From: Hyphococcus lacteus
GTDB lineage: Bacteria > Pseudomonadota > Alphaproteobacteria > Caulobacterales > Parvularculaceae
Length of the DNA stretch: 64,000 bases
Assembly (NCBI RefSeq): GCF_041058985.1
Contig: NZ_JBEHZE010000001.1
Location: 1,674,001 to 1,738,000, forward strand
Reading direction: 5' to 3'
Shown here piece by piece: positions 1 through 8,959 of this stretch. Both the position numbers and the translations under genes were made by a program. The stretch's first letter is position 1. Every line of letters begins with the position of its first letter. Under the pieces are notes generated by a model, which was given only the letters and a program-made list of their open reading frames with translations, ran no database searches and was not told the DNA's origin.

Positions 1-1442
1 TAATTCTAGCTGATGAACCAACGGGCGCACTTGATTCAGGTTCAAGCGAAGAATTGCTTCGTCTTTTGGAAGATTTACACAAGGCCGGACGCACCATCAT
101 TCTTATTACCCATGATCAATCGGTTGCCGCGCGCGCAAAACGGGTCGTTGAGATTAAGGACGGTAAAATCGTTTCCGACACTGGCGCGACAACGAAGCGA
201 TCTGAAAATACGCTATATGAACGTGCGAGCCAGGAAAGCTCTGCGTGGATGCAATTTAGTGAAGCTGTGAAAATGGCGTTTCGGTCGCTTCATGCAAATC
301 TTTTCCGGACGTCGCTGACGTTGCTTGGCGTTGTAATCGGCGTTTCGGCGGTGGTCGCTATGCTGGCAATTGGCGAAGGCAGCCAAAAACAAGTGGTCGC
401 CAGTATTGAAACGATGGGCGCAAATCTTTTGTTCGTAAGACCCGGCGCGCCGGGAACAAGAATCCGCGGATCGGCGATTGCGACTTTAACCGAAGAAGAC
501 GCTGCGCAACTGGCTGAGTTAGAGAATGTGATCGCTGCTGTTCCAAGTCGAAGCGGGAGTGAAACATTACGTGCGGGAGGGGCAGATTATAAAACAACTG
601 TTGATGGTGTAACGCCAGCATGGGTTATTGCCAAAAACTGGCCAATGGCACACGGAACATTCTTCACTGACGAAGATGAAACCCGGCGTGCGGCGGTCGT
701 CGTTCTCGGTGCGACAGTCGCCGACAGCCTATTTGATAATCAAGCAGCGGCGATTGGCGAATATGTATTTATTGGCTCTACGCCGTTTGAGGTCGGGGGC
801 GTGTTGGCCGCCAAGGGCGCAACCGCTTGGGGCCAAGATATGGACGACATTGCGCTTGTGCCGTTGAGCACCGGTATGATGCGGATTTTTGGTCAAAACT
901 ACCTTAGCTCGATTACGGTTGCGGTCGAAGATGCCAAGAAAATCAGTGAAACCGAAGCGGCGGCAGAATCCCTGTTGCTGGCGCGACATGGTGGTGTCGT
1001 TGATTTTAATTTGCGGAACACCGCGTCTATTTTGGAATCTGTTGAAGAAACTCAAAACGCATTTTCTATGTTGTTGGGGTCGGTCGCCGCAATCTCTCTT
1101 ATCGTGGGCGGTATCGGTGTGATGAACATTATGCTGGTTAGTGTTAGCGAGAGAACACGGGAAATTGGTGTACGGATGGCAACGGGTGCTCGCCGGTCAG
1201 ATATCATGATGCAGTTTAATACTGAGGCGTTGGTCGTCGGCGGTATGGGCGGCTTATTAGGTGTCTTGATTGGGCTTGGGGTTTCTTTGGCGCTTGCGAC
1301 GAGTGGCATGTCGATCGCGATAACACCGACGCCGGCGATTCTTGCATTTAGCTCTGCATTGGCGATTGGCCTCATTTTTGGATTTATGCCGGCGCGCAAA
1401 GCGGCGCGACTTGATCCCGTTATCGCATTGGCTTCGGAGTAA
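1..1442 (+). CDS. macB: MacB-type ABC exporter, ATPase-permease fusion (5' end outside window)
   Basis: The reading frame is open from nt 3, so the gene starts upstream of the window; 479 residues are visible. The fragment opens in the ABC ATPase at Walker B and D-loop (ILADEPTGALDS, residues 1-12), with the H-loop His at about residue 37. An FtsX/MacB permease follows: a first membrane segment near residues 104-123, a periplasmic domain of about 230 residues, then three membrane segments at the C-terminus. The sequence REIGVRMATGAR between segments is characteristic of MacB. MacB-family proteins power export of peptides, macrolides or lipoproteins through a MacA adaptor and a TolC-like channel. 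The NodT-like channel gene follows after 5 nt, and a MacA-like adaptor gene is expected upstream (inference). The substrate cannot be told from sequence. Confidence 0.9.
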   Translation, partial: ILADEPTGALDSGSSEELLRLLEDLHKAGRTIILITHDQSVAARAKRVVEIKDGKIVSDTGATTKRSENTLYERASQESSAWMQFSEAVKMAFRSLHANLFRTSLTLLGVVIGVSAVVAMLAIGEGSQKQVVASIETMGANLLFVRPGAPGTRIRGSAIATLTEEDAAQLAELENVIAAVPSRSGSETLRAGGADYKTTVDGVTPAWVIAKNWPMAHGTFFTDEDETRRAAVVVLGATVADSLFDNQAAAIGEYVFIGSTPFEVGGVLAAKGATAWGQDMDDIALVPLSTGMMRIFGQNYLSSITVAVEDAKKISETEAAAESLLLARHGGVVDFNLRNTASILESVEETQNAFSMLLGSVAAISLIVGGIGVMNIMLVSVSERTREIGVRMATGARRSDIMMQFNTEALVVGGMGGLLGVLIGLGVSLALATSGMSIAITPTPAILAFSSALAIGLIFGFMPARKAARLDPVIALASE

Positions 1443-1447
1443 TACGG

Positions 1448-2809
1448 ATGAAAAAAGTTCTTTTAGCCACAACCTGTTTGATGTTGACGGCCTGCACCAC
1501 AGTACAGCCCCGGAAGGCGACACCAATCGGGATGCCCACAGCCTATGATTTTGCGAGAGAAAACGAGTCCATAACAGAACAAGACACAGTTTGGTGGGAA
1601 CATTTCGGCGACCCGGCGTTAAGCGCATTAATCGAACAGGCACTGGCTGAAAATCAAGATATTGAAGCCGGATTGGCCGCCGTTCGTGCTTCTCGCGCTG
1701 CTGTGCGTGTGACCAATGCGTCTCTTTATCCTCAGCTCAGTGCGGGAGGTTCTGCAAATTCTAATTCCGATGATGGATTAGACGATTTTTCGGCCTCTGC
1801 GCGTGGGACGGCGTCTTATCAGCTTGATCTTTTTGGTCAGAACCAAGCTAGCCGCGCATCGGCGACGGCAAATTATGAATCTCAATACTTTAATCAACGG
1901 ACGTTGGAATTGACAATTTCTTCGGATGTTGCATTCAACTATTTTTCGGTCCTCACACTTCGGCACCGGCTGGAAGTGGCCCAATCTAATCTTACGATTT
2001 CCGAGCGGATCAATGAGATTGTAAAGGCTCGTTACGAGGCCGGTAGTGTGTCGCGGTTTGATCTAACTAGTCAGGAGGCTGCCGTTGCAAATGCCCGTGC
2101 GCGGCTTCCCCAAATTGAGCAACAACTTGTCAGTATAGAAACGGCACTTGCTATTTTGCTTGGGCAAACCCCGCAAGGTTATGCCGCACCTAGCGGAGAG
2201 CTTTTGGCTATGGTGCCGCCAGATATTAATCCAGGGTTGCCATCAGATTTATTGTTGCGTCGCCCGGATCTATTAAGTGCTGAGGCACAGCTGCGTGCAG
2301 CCGACGCAGATATCGCCGGCGCACGCGCGGCATTTTTTCCAAGCATTGACCTTAGCGCAGGTGTAAATGCTGGGCTGACCGGCGGCACGAGCGTGCTGGG
2401 CACGCTCGCAAGTTCGCTCTCTGTGCCAATATTCAGCGGTGGGCGTCTAGAAGGGCAATTAGAAAGTGCTAATGCGCGCGCCGATCAACAGCTTGCCCGC
2501 TATCGCCAGGCGACGCTTAATGCATTGCGTGACGTCGATGTGAGCTTGAGTGCGTTAACAACGGCGGAGAAGCGCGAGGTTCAGCTAGAGATTGCTCGGC
2601 GCGCATCGGACCAATCACTCCAGCTCGCGGAGCTTCGCTATAAAACTGGGGCCGATGATTTAACGAGCTTATTGAATGCTCAAACAACTGCGTTCAATGC
2701 GGCGGATAGTTTGTTCCAAGGACGGCTTGATCGCTTGTCGGCGGCTATTGATTTATTCGTCGCGATGGGCGGCGGATGGGCCGACGCACCAACATGGGCC
2801 AGCTTATAG
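1448..2809 (+). CDS. NodT/OprM-family outer-membrane efflux lipoprotein
   Basis: This 453-residue TolC-family channel starts with a lipoprotein signal peptide; the lipobox LTAC places the lipidated cysteine at residue 16. Two related halves rich in Ala, Leu and Gln follow, as in outer-membrane factors of tripartite efflux pumps, with typical strings such as LLRRPDLLSAEAQLRAADAD and FPSIDLSAG. The gene begins 5 nt after the macB stop, so the two are surely co-transcribed and probably form one exporter with an off-window membrane-fusion protein. Length and motif order match the NodT family. The substrate is unknown. Confidence 0.92.
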   Translation: MKKVLLATTCLMLTACTTVQPRKATPIGMPTAYDFARENESITEQDTVWWEHFGDPALSALIEQALAENQDIEAGLAAVRASRAAVRVTNASLYPQLSAGGSANSNSDDGLDDFSASARGTASYQLDLFGQNQASRASATANYESQYFNQRTLELTISSDVAFNYFSVLTLRHRLEVAQSNLTISERINEIVKARYEAGSVSRFDLTSQEAAVANARARLPQIEQQLVSIETALAILLGQTPQGYAAPSGELLAMVPPDINPGLPSDLLLRRPDLLSAEAQLRAADADIAGARAAFFPSIDLSAGVNAGLTGGTSVLGTLASSLSVPIFSGGRLEGQLESANARADQQLARYRQATLNALRDVDVSLSALTTAEKREVQLEIARRASDQSLQLAELRYKTGADDLTSLLNAQTTAFNAADSLFQGRLDRLSAAIDLFVAMGGGWADAPTWASL

Positions 2810-2973
2810 CGTCGCCCGTTTTTCGTCGGTACGGCGAACCCGAATCGGGGGAAGGTCTCACTCCAGAAAATTCATGAATATGGATAACCTCGGAAGTAAA
2901 GGTGCGCGAACATAATTGGAACATTTTGTAAAAAATGTTATATTTCAATGCATTAATTTCTATTGTAAATTGA

Positions 2974-2988
2974 GAACAAATAGCGTAC
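2974..2988 (+). promoter_or_regulatory. Putative LexA (SOS) box upstream of recA
   Basis: The sequence GAAC-N7-GTAC lies 52 nt before the recA start codon. It differs by one base from GAAC-N7-GAAC, the LexA operator known in Alphaproteobacteria (usually written GTTC-N7-GTTC on the other strand). Its position just in front of recA is where such a box is expected. The one mismatch in the second half-site means binding is probable but not proved. Confidence 0.6.
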
Positions 2989-3039
2989 ATAGGTTTTCAC
3001 ATTGACAGGGCGCGGTCCTGTGATGCAACGGAGGCGGCG

Positions 3040-4128
3040 GTGAATAAAGGCGGATTACGAGTGGTGGATACGGGCAAAGTGGATAAGTCAAAAGCATTGG
3101 AATCAGCGATCTCGCAGATCGATAAGGCATTCGGTAAGGGTTCGTTGATGCGCCTTGGTGATCGCGAAGTGGTTGATATCGAATCGATTTCAACAGGCTC
3201 AATCGGTCTTGATATTGCCTTGGGTATTGGTGGGCTTCCAAAAGGTCGCGTGATTGAAATTTATGGCCCAGAGAGTTCGGGTAAAACGACTTTAGCATTA
3301 CATGTCGCGGCCGAAACTCAGCGAAAAGGCGGTACGGCTGCCTTTGTGGACGCCGAACATGCGCTTGATCCGATTTATGCCCAAAAACTTGGGGTCAACC
3401 TTGATGATTTGCTGATTTCCCAGCCAGATACCGGTGAGCAAGCACTTGAAATTGCAGATACTTTGGTGCGCTCTGGCGCTGTAGATGTTTTGGTGGTCGA
3501 CTCGGTTGCTGCTTTAACCCCTCGGGCAGAACTAGAGGGCGACATGGGTGATTCGTTACCGGGTCTTCAGGCGCGCTTGATGAGCCAAGCGCTCAGAAAG
3601 CTTACAGGGTCCATTTCAAAATCGAATACGCTGGTGATCTTCATCAATCAGATCCGAATGAAGATCGGGGTGATGTTTGGTTCTCCTGAAACGACGACTG
3701 GTGGGAATGCGCTTAAATTCTATTCTTCGGTGCGTCTCGATATTCGCCGGATTGGTGCCATCAAAAATCGCGACGAAGTTGTGGGTAATCAGACCCGAGT
3801 CAAAGTCGTTAAGAATAAGGTGGCTCCGCCATTTAAGCAGGTAGAATTCGACATCATGTATGGCGAAGGCATCTCGAAAATGGGCGAATTGATCGATCTC
3901 GGTGTAAAAGCCGAAGTGGTCGAGAAATCGGGTTCGTGGTTCTCTTATAATTCTGAACGTGTGGGGCAGGGGCGTGAAAATGCGAAACAGTTCCTGCGCG
4001 ACAATCCCGCAATGGCGGCTGAGATTGAGACTGCTATTCGGCAGAATGCTGGTCTTGTCGCCGAAGAAATGCTGACTGGTGAAAACGCTAGCGATAGCGG
4101 CGATGACGAAGCTGCTGCCGAAGCATAA
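3040..4128 (+). CDS. recA: Recombinase RecA
   Basis: RecA catalyses ATP-dependent strand exchange in recombinational repair and triggers LexA self-cleavage. The 362-residue protein has the Walker A motif GPESSGKT at residues 76-83, the conserved LVVDSVAALTPRAE Walker B region and the DNA-binding L2 loop (GVMFGSPETTTGG). The C-terminal tail is acidic (SDSGDDEAAAEA), as usual. The start is GTG at 3040, with a GGAGG-like ribosome site at about 3030; a short N-terminal extension precedes the canonical KALESAISQIDKAFGKGS. The gene is monocistronic, with a LexA-like box upstream. Confidence 0.98.
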   Translation: MNKGGLRVVDTGKVDKSKALESAISQIDKAFGKGSLMRLGDREVVDIESISTGSIGLDIALGIGGLPKGRVIEIYGPESSGKTTLALHVAAETQRKGGTAAFVDAEHALDPIYAQKLGVNLDDLLISQPDTGEQALEIADTLVRSGAVDVLVVDSVAALTPRAELEGDMGDSLPGLQARLMSQALRKLTGSISKSNTLVIFINQIRMKIGVMFGSPETTTGGNALKFYSSVRLDIRRIGAIKNRDEVVGNQTRVKVVKNKVAPPFKQVEFDIMYGEGISKMGELIDLGVKAEVVEKSGSWFSYNSERVGQGRENAKQFLRDNPAMAAEIETAIRQNAGLVAEEMLTGENASDSGDDEAAAEA

Positions 4129-4262
4129 CGCTTAAGGGTATCCACCGGCTGTTAGCATAGGTGCCCTTTCTATAGGTTTGGGCATGATGCTCGGGGGAAA
4201 GATATTGGGTGATTTGCATATTCGACTGTCGAATGTGCGTTACGCTAAAAACGGAGGATATC

Positions 4263-4634
4263 ATGCTTGGATACGTAATGCTGGGAACAAATGATTTTGA
4301 GAAATCAGTGGCGTTCTATGATACGCTTTTGGGGGAAATGGGGGCAAAGCGTATCTTAGAGGGGGATAGTTTTGTTGCTTGGGGTGTAGACCCTAATCAG
4401 GCTGGTCTCGCGGTTTGCAAACCATATGATGGCCAGCCAGCCACGGTGGGCAATGGCTCTATGTCGGCGATTGCATGCGATAAGCCTGAAACGGTGGATA
4501 AGTTATACAAAAAGGCGATTTCCCTCGGTGCGACGGATGAGGGGGCTGCGGGGCCACGGGGCGAAAATTTTTACGCGGGCTACTTCCGTGACCTAGATGG
4601 CAATAAGCTCAACTTTTTCTGTATTCCTGGATAG
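4263..4634 (+). CDS. VOC (glyoxalase/bleomycin-resistance fold) family protein
   Basis: This 123-residue single-domain protein has the vicinal-oxygen-chelate fold signature: an opening strand MLGYVMLGTNDFEKSVAFYD and a closing YFRDLDGNKLNFF with the metal-ligand Glu replaced by Asn-Lys-Leu-Asn in the usual GNxxE position. VOC proteins are metal-dependent isomerases, dioxygenases or binding proteins; no substrate can be assigned. I chose the ATG at 4263 because a good GGAGG site lies 4-9 nt upstream; an in-frame GTG at 4209 would add 18 residues with no homology-like content. It stands alone between recA and alaS. Confidence 0.85.
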   Translation: MLGYVMLGTNDFEKSVAFYDTLLGEMGAKRILEGDSFVAWGVDPNQAGLAVCKPYDGQPATVGNGSMSAIACDKPETVDKLYKKAISLGATDEGAAGPRGENFYAGYFRDLDGNKLNFFCIPG

Positions 4635-4725
4635 GTGCCTGTAATCGGCAGTTAGCGGTTGAGTGCTCAATCGGCGTTCCTTGTGTATTGTCTAGACGAG
4701 TGGCTTTGATAGCCTTATGACCATG

Positions 4726-4759
4726 AACCGCGCGCGCCCTTTAGGCGGCGCGGTTTTTT
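4726..4759 (+). terminator. Rho-independent terminator before alaS
   Basis: A GC-rich hairpin (AACCGCGC at 4726-4733 pairs with GCGCGGTT at 4748-4755, with an inner GCC/GGC) runs into T6. It lies 92 nt after the VOC gene and 28 nt before alaS, so it ends upstream transcription or attenuates alaS. Confidence 0.8.
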
Positions 4760-4786
4760 AAATGTATATGAACAGGCCCATTTCGC

Positions 4787-7441
4787 ATGACGTCGTTAAA
4801 AGATATCCGGTCACAATTTTTGAGTTTCTTCGCTGAACAAGACCATTTTATCGTGCCGTCAGCGCCGCTCATTCCTCAAAACGACCCGACACTCTTGTTT
4901 GTGAATGCCGGTATGGTTCCGTTCAAGAATACTTTCACGGGTGCTGAAAAACGCGACTATGTTCGGGCAACATCATCGCAAAAATGCGTTCGCGCAGGTG
5001 GTAAGCATAACGATCTTGATAACGTAGGATATACTGCGCGCCATCATACATTTTTTGAAATGCTGGGTAATTTTTCTTTTGGTGATTATTTCAAGGAACA
5101 AGCAATTCAATCGGCATGGAGCTTGGTGCATAAAGAATTTGGGCTGCCAGCTGATAAGCTGACCGTTACTGTTTATCATACAGATGACGAAGCATTCGAT
5201 TTGTGGCGTAAAATTTCAGGATTGCCGGAAGATCGGATCATCCGTATCGCGACTAATGACAATTATTGGGCTATGGGTGATACCGGCCCGTGTGGGCCGT
5301 GCTCTGAGATTTTCTTTGATCATGGCGATCATATTCCGGGCGGCCCTCCAGGATCGCCAGACGAAGACGGTGACCGATTTATTGAAATTTGGAATCTCGT
5401 TTTCATGCAGTTTGACCGAATGCCCGGCGGTAAAGAAGTTCCCCTGCCTAAACCTTCGATAGATACGGGTATGGGGCTTGAACGCATCGCGGCAGTGCTT
5501 CAAGGCGTTCATGATAATTACGATGTAGACCTGTTCAAAACACTTATCGCTGCATCCGTTGACCTTACGGGTCGGCCGGCGACGGGTGATGATGCCCCGG
5601 CGCACCGCGTTATTGCCGATCATTTGCGCGCAACAAGCTTTCTTATTGCTGATGGCATTGCGCCATCTAATGAAGGGCGTGGTTATGTATTGCGCCGCAT
5701 CATGCGCCGCGCGATGCGATATGCTCATGGTCTCGGTGCCCGCGATCCATTGATGAACCGGCTTGCACCCGTGCTTGTTCGGGAAATGGGGGGCGCGTTT
5801 CCCGAATTGGTTCGTGCTGAAACGCTAATCGTTGAGACTTTACGGTCAGAGGAAGAAAAGTTTAAAAGCTTGCTTGAGCGAGGATTGAAACTTCTTGATG
5901 AAGAAACATCCGGCCTTGAGAGTGATGCTCCGCTTCCGGGCGCGGCGGCGTTTAAACTCTATGATACTTTTGGTTTCCCATTGGATTTGACACAAGATGC
6001 ACTGCGCCGTCAGGGGCGCGAAGTTGATGTGGCAGGTTTTGAAACGGCTATGAAAGCGCAACGCGAGGCTGCGCGTGCGGCATGGGCCGGATCTGGCGAT
6101 GCCGCAGATGAATCCGTTTGGTTTGATTTGCGTACGGAATATGGCGCGAGTGAATTCCTCGGTTATATCCACGACACGACCGAAGGCGTCATCCAAGCCA
6201 TCGTTCGTGACGGTAAGCCTGTGGAGAGGGCTGACGCTGGCGACAATGTTGAGATCATTGTCAATCAGACACCGTTTTATGCAGAATCTGGCGGTCAGGC
6301 CGGCGATGCGGGTGTGGTGAAATCTGAAAGTGGCGCGAGTATCGTCGTTAAGGACACGAAGAAACGAGTGAATGCGCTTCATGGGCATATAGGCAAAGTT
6401 GAGAATGGCTCTGTCAGTGTCGGTGACGCCGTAACACTTTCTATTGATGTTCCGCGGAGAAACCGAACTCGGGCAAATCACTCTGCGACACATCTCGTTC
6501 ATGCAGCATTACGTGAAGTGCTCGGTGATCATGTGGCGCAAAAAGGGTCTTTGGTTGCGGAAGACCGGATGCGGTTTGATATCACAAATCCAAAAGCAAT
6601 ATCCGAGTCGGAAATTTCAGAAGTCGAGCGCCGTGTAAATGCAGTTATCAGGCAAAATTCAAAAGTTGATACACGGATAATGCCTTATGATGATGCCGTG
6701 AAGTCCGGCGCTATCGCACTTTTCGGTGAAAAATACGATGATGATGTTCGTGTGTTAACAATGGGGCATTCCCTCGAGGGTGACGACAAGCCCTATTCGG
6801 TCGAACTTTGCGGGGGAACCCATGTTCGCAATCTCGGTGATATTGCGATATTTAAAATTGTCGGGGAGAGCGCGGTTTCGGCAGGTGTTCGCCGTATCGA
6901 AGCGGTGACGGGAGAGGCGGCGCGGCTTTATTTGGAAAATCAGGCGAATCTCGCACGGTCTGCTTCGGAAATTTTGAAAACCTCTATTGAAGATTTACCC
7001 CAGCGGGTTGAGGTGCTGGTCGCAGAACGTCGTAAACTAGAGCGCGAACTGTCCGAGGCCAAGAAGCAATTAGCCCTTGGGGGTGGTTCGACTTCGGCTG
7101 AAGATCAGGTCTTAGAGATTGCTGGGGTTAAATTTATCGGGAAGGTTCTCGATGGTGTCGCTGCTAAAGATCTGCGCGGATTGGTTGATCAGGCCAAGAA
7201 GCAACTCGGTTCTGGCGTCGCAGCTTTTGTCAGTGTGAATGGCGGCAAGGCAGCACTTGCTGTTGGCGTTACCGATGACCTGAAAGAACGCCTGTCAGCG
7301 GTTGAGTTGGTGCGCGTTGGCGCGAGCGCCATCGGTGGAGCTGGTGGTGGTGGTCGTCCGGATATGGCCCAAGCGGGCGGGCCCGATGGCAACAATGCAT
7401 CCGAGGCGATCAATTCTATTGAACGGGCAATTAGCGCTTAG
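4787..7441 (+). CDS. alaS: Alanyl-tRNA synthetase
   Basis: AlaRS charges tRNA-Ala in the cytoplasm and edits Ser/Gly mischarging. The 884-residue length is normal. Class II catalytic motifs are at the N-terminus (QKCVRAGGKHNDLDNVG, TARHHTFFEMLGNFSFG). The editing domain carries the zinc-binding HSATHLVHAAL near residue 565 and the downstream CGGTH. A coiled segment (ERRKLERELSEAKKQL) leads into the C-Ala/DHHA1 domain ending in the glycine-rich GGAGGGGRPDMAQAGG. The gene is not overlapped upstream, and at the 3' end it overlaps by 4 nt the convergent DUF2807 gene. Confidence 0.98.
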   Translation: MTSLKDIRSQFLSFFAEQDHFIVPSAPLIPQNDPTLLFVNAGMVPFKNTFTGAEKRDYVRATSSQKCVRAGGKHNDLDNVGYTARHHTFFEMLGNFSFGDYFKEQAIQSAWSLVHKEFGLPADKLTVTVYHTDDEAFDLWRKISGLPEDRIIRIATNDNYWAMGDTGPCGPCSEIFFDHGDHIPGGPPGSPDEDGDRFIEIWNLVFMQFDRMPGGKEVPLPKPSIDTGMGLERIAAVLQGVHDNYDVDLFKTLIAASVDLTGRPATGDDAPAHRVIADHLRATSFLIADGIAPSNEGRGYVLRRIMRRAMRYAHGLGARDPLMNRLAPVLVREMGGAFPELVRAETLIVETLRSEEEKFKSLLERGLKLLDEETSGLESDAPLPGAAAFKLYDTFGFPLDLTQDALRRQGREVDVAGFETAMKAQREAARAAWAGSGDAADESVWFDLRTEYGASEFLGYIHDTTEGVIQAIVRDGKPVERADAGDNVEIIVNQTPFYAESGGQAGDAGVVKSESGASIVVKDTKKRVNALHGHIGKVENGSVSVGDAVTLSIDVPRRNRTRANHSATHLVHAALREVLGDHVAQKGSLVAEDRMRFDITNPKAISESEISEVERRVNAVIRQNSKVDTRIMPYDDAVKSGAIALFGEKYDDDVRVLTMGHSLEGDDKPYSVELCGGTHVRNLGDIAIFKIVGESAVSAGVRRIEAVTGEAARLYLENQANLARSASEILKTSIEDLPQRVEVLVAERRKLERELSEAKKQLALGGGSTSAEDQVLEIAGVKFIGKVLDGVAAKDLRGLVDQAKKQLGSGVAAFVSVNGGKAALAVGVTDDLKERLSAVELVRVGASAIGGAGGGGRPDMAQAGGPDGNNASEAINSIERAISA

Positions 7442-8079
7442 TCGCGAATAGACACGTTACCGCCAGAAGATTTTTCAATATTCGTCTGGGTCGGATTGCC
7501 ATATACGGTTACGTTTCCACCGCTGGAGGCGTCTGCGCTTACACTCCGCGAGGCATAAACATTCAGATTTGCTCCGGATGACACGTCCGCTTCGACTGAA
7601 TCACAACGTAATTTTTCGGCGTCGAGTTTTGCGCCGCTGCTGCCGTCGGCTTCGAGGTCTGAACAATGCCCCCGAAGTTCCGCGCGAGCGCCACTTGAAA
7701 CCGATACTTCAAAGTCTGATGCGTCGATGCCATCTGCAAACAGCGATGACCCACTTGAAATTTCGGCTTCCTCAAGCGACGGCATTTCGATGTAAATAGT
7801 GACCTTTGAATTTTTGCGACCAAAGAATGCACCGCGCTCACGGCCAATTTCTAGACTGTCATCATCCAATTCAATTCTGAGGCGATCAATAGCTTCTTGC
7901 GACCCTTCTGCACGGATCGAAAAGTCTTTGCCGACTCGTGCTTCAACATAAATACCGGTGGAAATATCAAGCTGATCGAACCCGGTGATATCGTAGGTTT
8001 TTGTCTCAGCCATTGCCGGGGTAAGCGATAGCGCCAATGCTGCGCCAACAATAGATGTTAGTGAAGTTGAAGCTTTCAT
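7438..8079 (-). CDS. Secreted DUF2807 (GIN-domain) protein, copy 1
   Basis: This 213-residue protein has a Sec signal peptide (cleavage after AMA near residue 24) and then a DUF2807 putative adhesin-head domain. The C-terminal half repeats the short motif SSG(A/G/S) about every 20 residues, as in a small beta-helix. Two cysteines (GHCSDLEA and KLRCDSVEA) are shared with the next gene and could form a disulfide. Function is unknown; export to periplasm or surface is likely. It lies head to tail with a paralogue 22 nt upstream, so the two probably form an operon. Confidence 0.85.
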   Translation of the reverse strand: MKASTSLTSIVGAALALSLTPAMAETKTYDITGFDQLDISTGIYVEARVGKDFSIRAEGSQEAIDRLRIELDDDSLEIGRERGAFFGRKNSKVTIYIEMPSLEEAEISSGSSLFADGIDASDFEVSVSSGARAELRGHCSDLEADGSSGAKLDAEKLRCDSVEADVSSGANLNVYASRSVSADASSGGNVTVYGNPTQTNIEKSSGGNVSIRD

Positions 8080-8101
8080 CTTTAATCCTCGTTCCGGTTG
8101 T

Positions 8102-8755
8102 TTAGTGGCGACTAGCCTGTGAAGCGGGGCGGATTTTTATCTGCCCGCCCGAAGACTTGTCGATGAATACACGTTCTGGAGCACCGTAGATTGCCATGTG
8201 ACCACCGCTGGATGCGTCGGCAACGATGGATTGTTTGACGGAAACTTCGCCATGCCCGCCGCTAGATACATCGACGTTGGCGCTCACGCATGTTAGTTTG
8301 TGTGCTGTTAAATTGGCACCGCTTGAAATATCAACCGAGCAATCATCGCTGCGCCCATCGACAACTACATAAGAACCGCTTGATAAATCAGCATAGAATG
8401 TGGGTGTGTCGATCTTTGACAACGTTGACGTCGAGCCAGACGAAGCTTCAATGCCGGTGATTTTTGGCACCGTTACCACGACGCGGTAATCAGCTTTTTT
8501 TTGATGCCAACGTAGGCGATTGAATTCTCTAGTGACTATTAGGGTGCGGTTTTTCACGCTGATGTGGAAATCACTGAAATCGCCATCGGTGGATTGAACT
8601 ACGACTGATTGGGGTGTGCCGACGGTGGCATCCATCACGATTCCGGCCGATATATCTATGCGCTCAAATTCGGCCAGATCAAAACTACGATCTTCTGCGG
8701 CAGCGGGCAGGCTCGCCGCGATAAACAGCCCAACAATAAGTGCGCAACGGTTCAT
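8102..8755 (-). CDS. Secreted DUF2807 (GIN-domain) protein, copy 2
   Basis: This 217-residue paralogue of the downstream neighbour has a signal peptide (SLPAAAED, cleavage near residue 21), the same SSG-type repeats (ISSGANLTA, VSSGGHGEV, ASSGGHMAI) and the same cysteine pair. The N-terminal part (FDLAEFERIDISAGIVMDATVG) aligns directly with copy 1 (YDITGFDQLDISTGIYVEARVG), so the pair arose by tandem duplication. Function is unknown. It is first in the two-gene minus-strand unit. Confidence 0.85.
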   Translation of the reverse strand: MNRCALIVGLFIAASLPAAAEDRSFDLAEFERIDISAGIVMDATVGTPQSVVVQSTDGDFSDFHISVKNRTLIVTREFNRLRWHQKKADYRVVVTVPKITGIEASSGSTSTLSKIDTPTFYADLSSGSYVVVDGRSDDCSVDISSGANLTAHKLTCVSANVDVSSGGHGEVSVKQSIVADASSGGHMAIYGAPERVFIDKSSGGQIKIRPASQASRH

Positions 8756-8905
8756 TCAGGTTCTCCAGACGGGATCAATACGCGTATCCCGATAATGGTA
8801 CCATGCTGCCACGCAGCCAAATGAATTACGAGATATATGCGGTGAGCTGCCGGTTAATTGCGGGGGGAGGAGAGAAATTGGCGTAAAAACTGGGCGGTAA
8901 ACGCA

Positions 8906-8932
8906 TTTCGGGAGGGTATCCCCCTCCCGAAA
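8906..8932 (-). terminator. Perfect 11-bp hairpin downstream of icd
   Basis: TTTCGGGAGGG (8906-8916) pairs perfectly with CCCTCCCGAAA (8922-8932) across a 5-nt loop. It sits 28 nt past the icd stop on the minus strand. The T-run after it on that strand is weak, so it may act as a 3'-end stabiliser or a factor-assisted terminator. Confidence 0.55.
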
Positions 8933-8959
8933 CCAATAAAATGCTCAGTAAATCTGACC

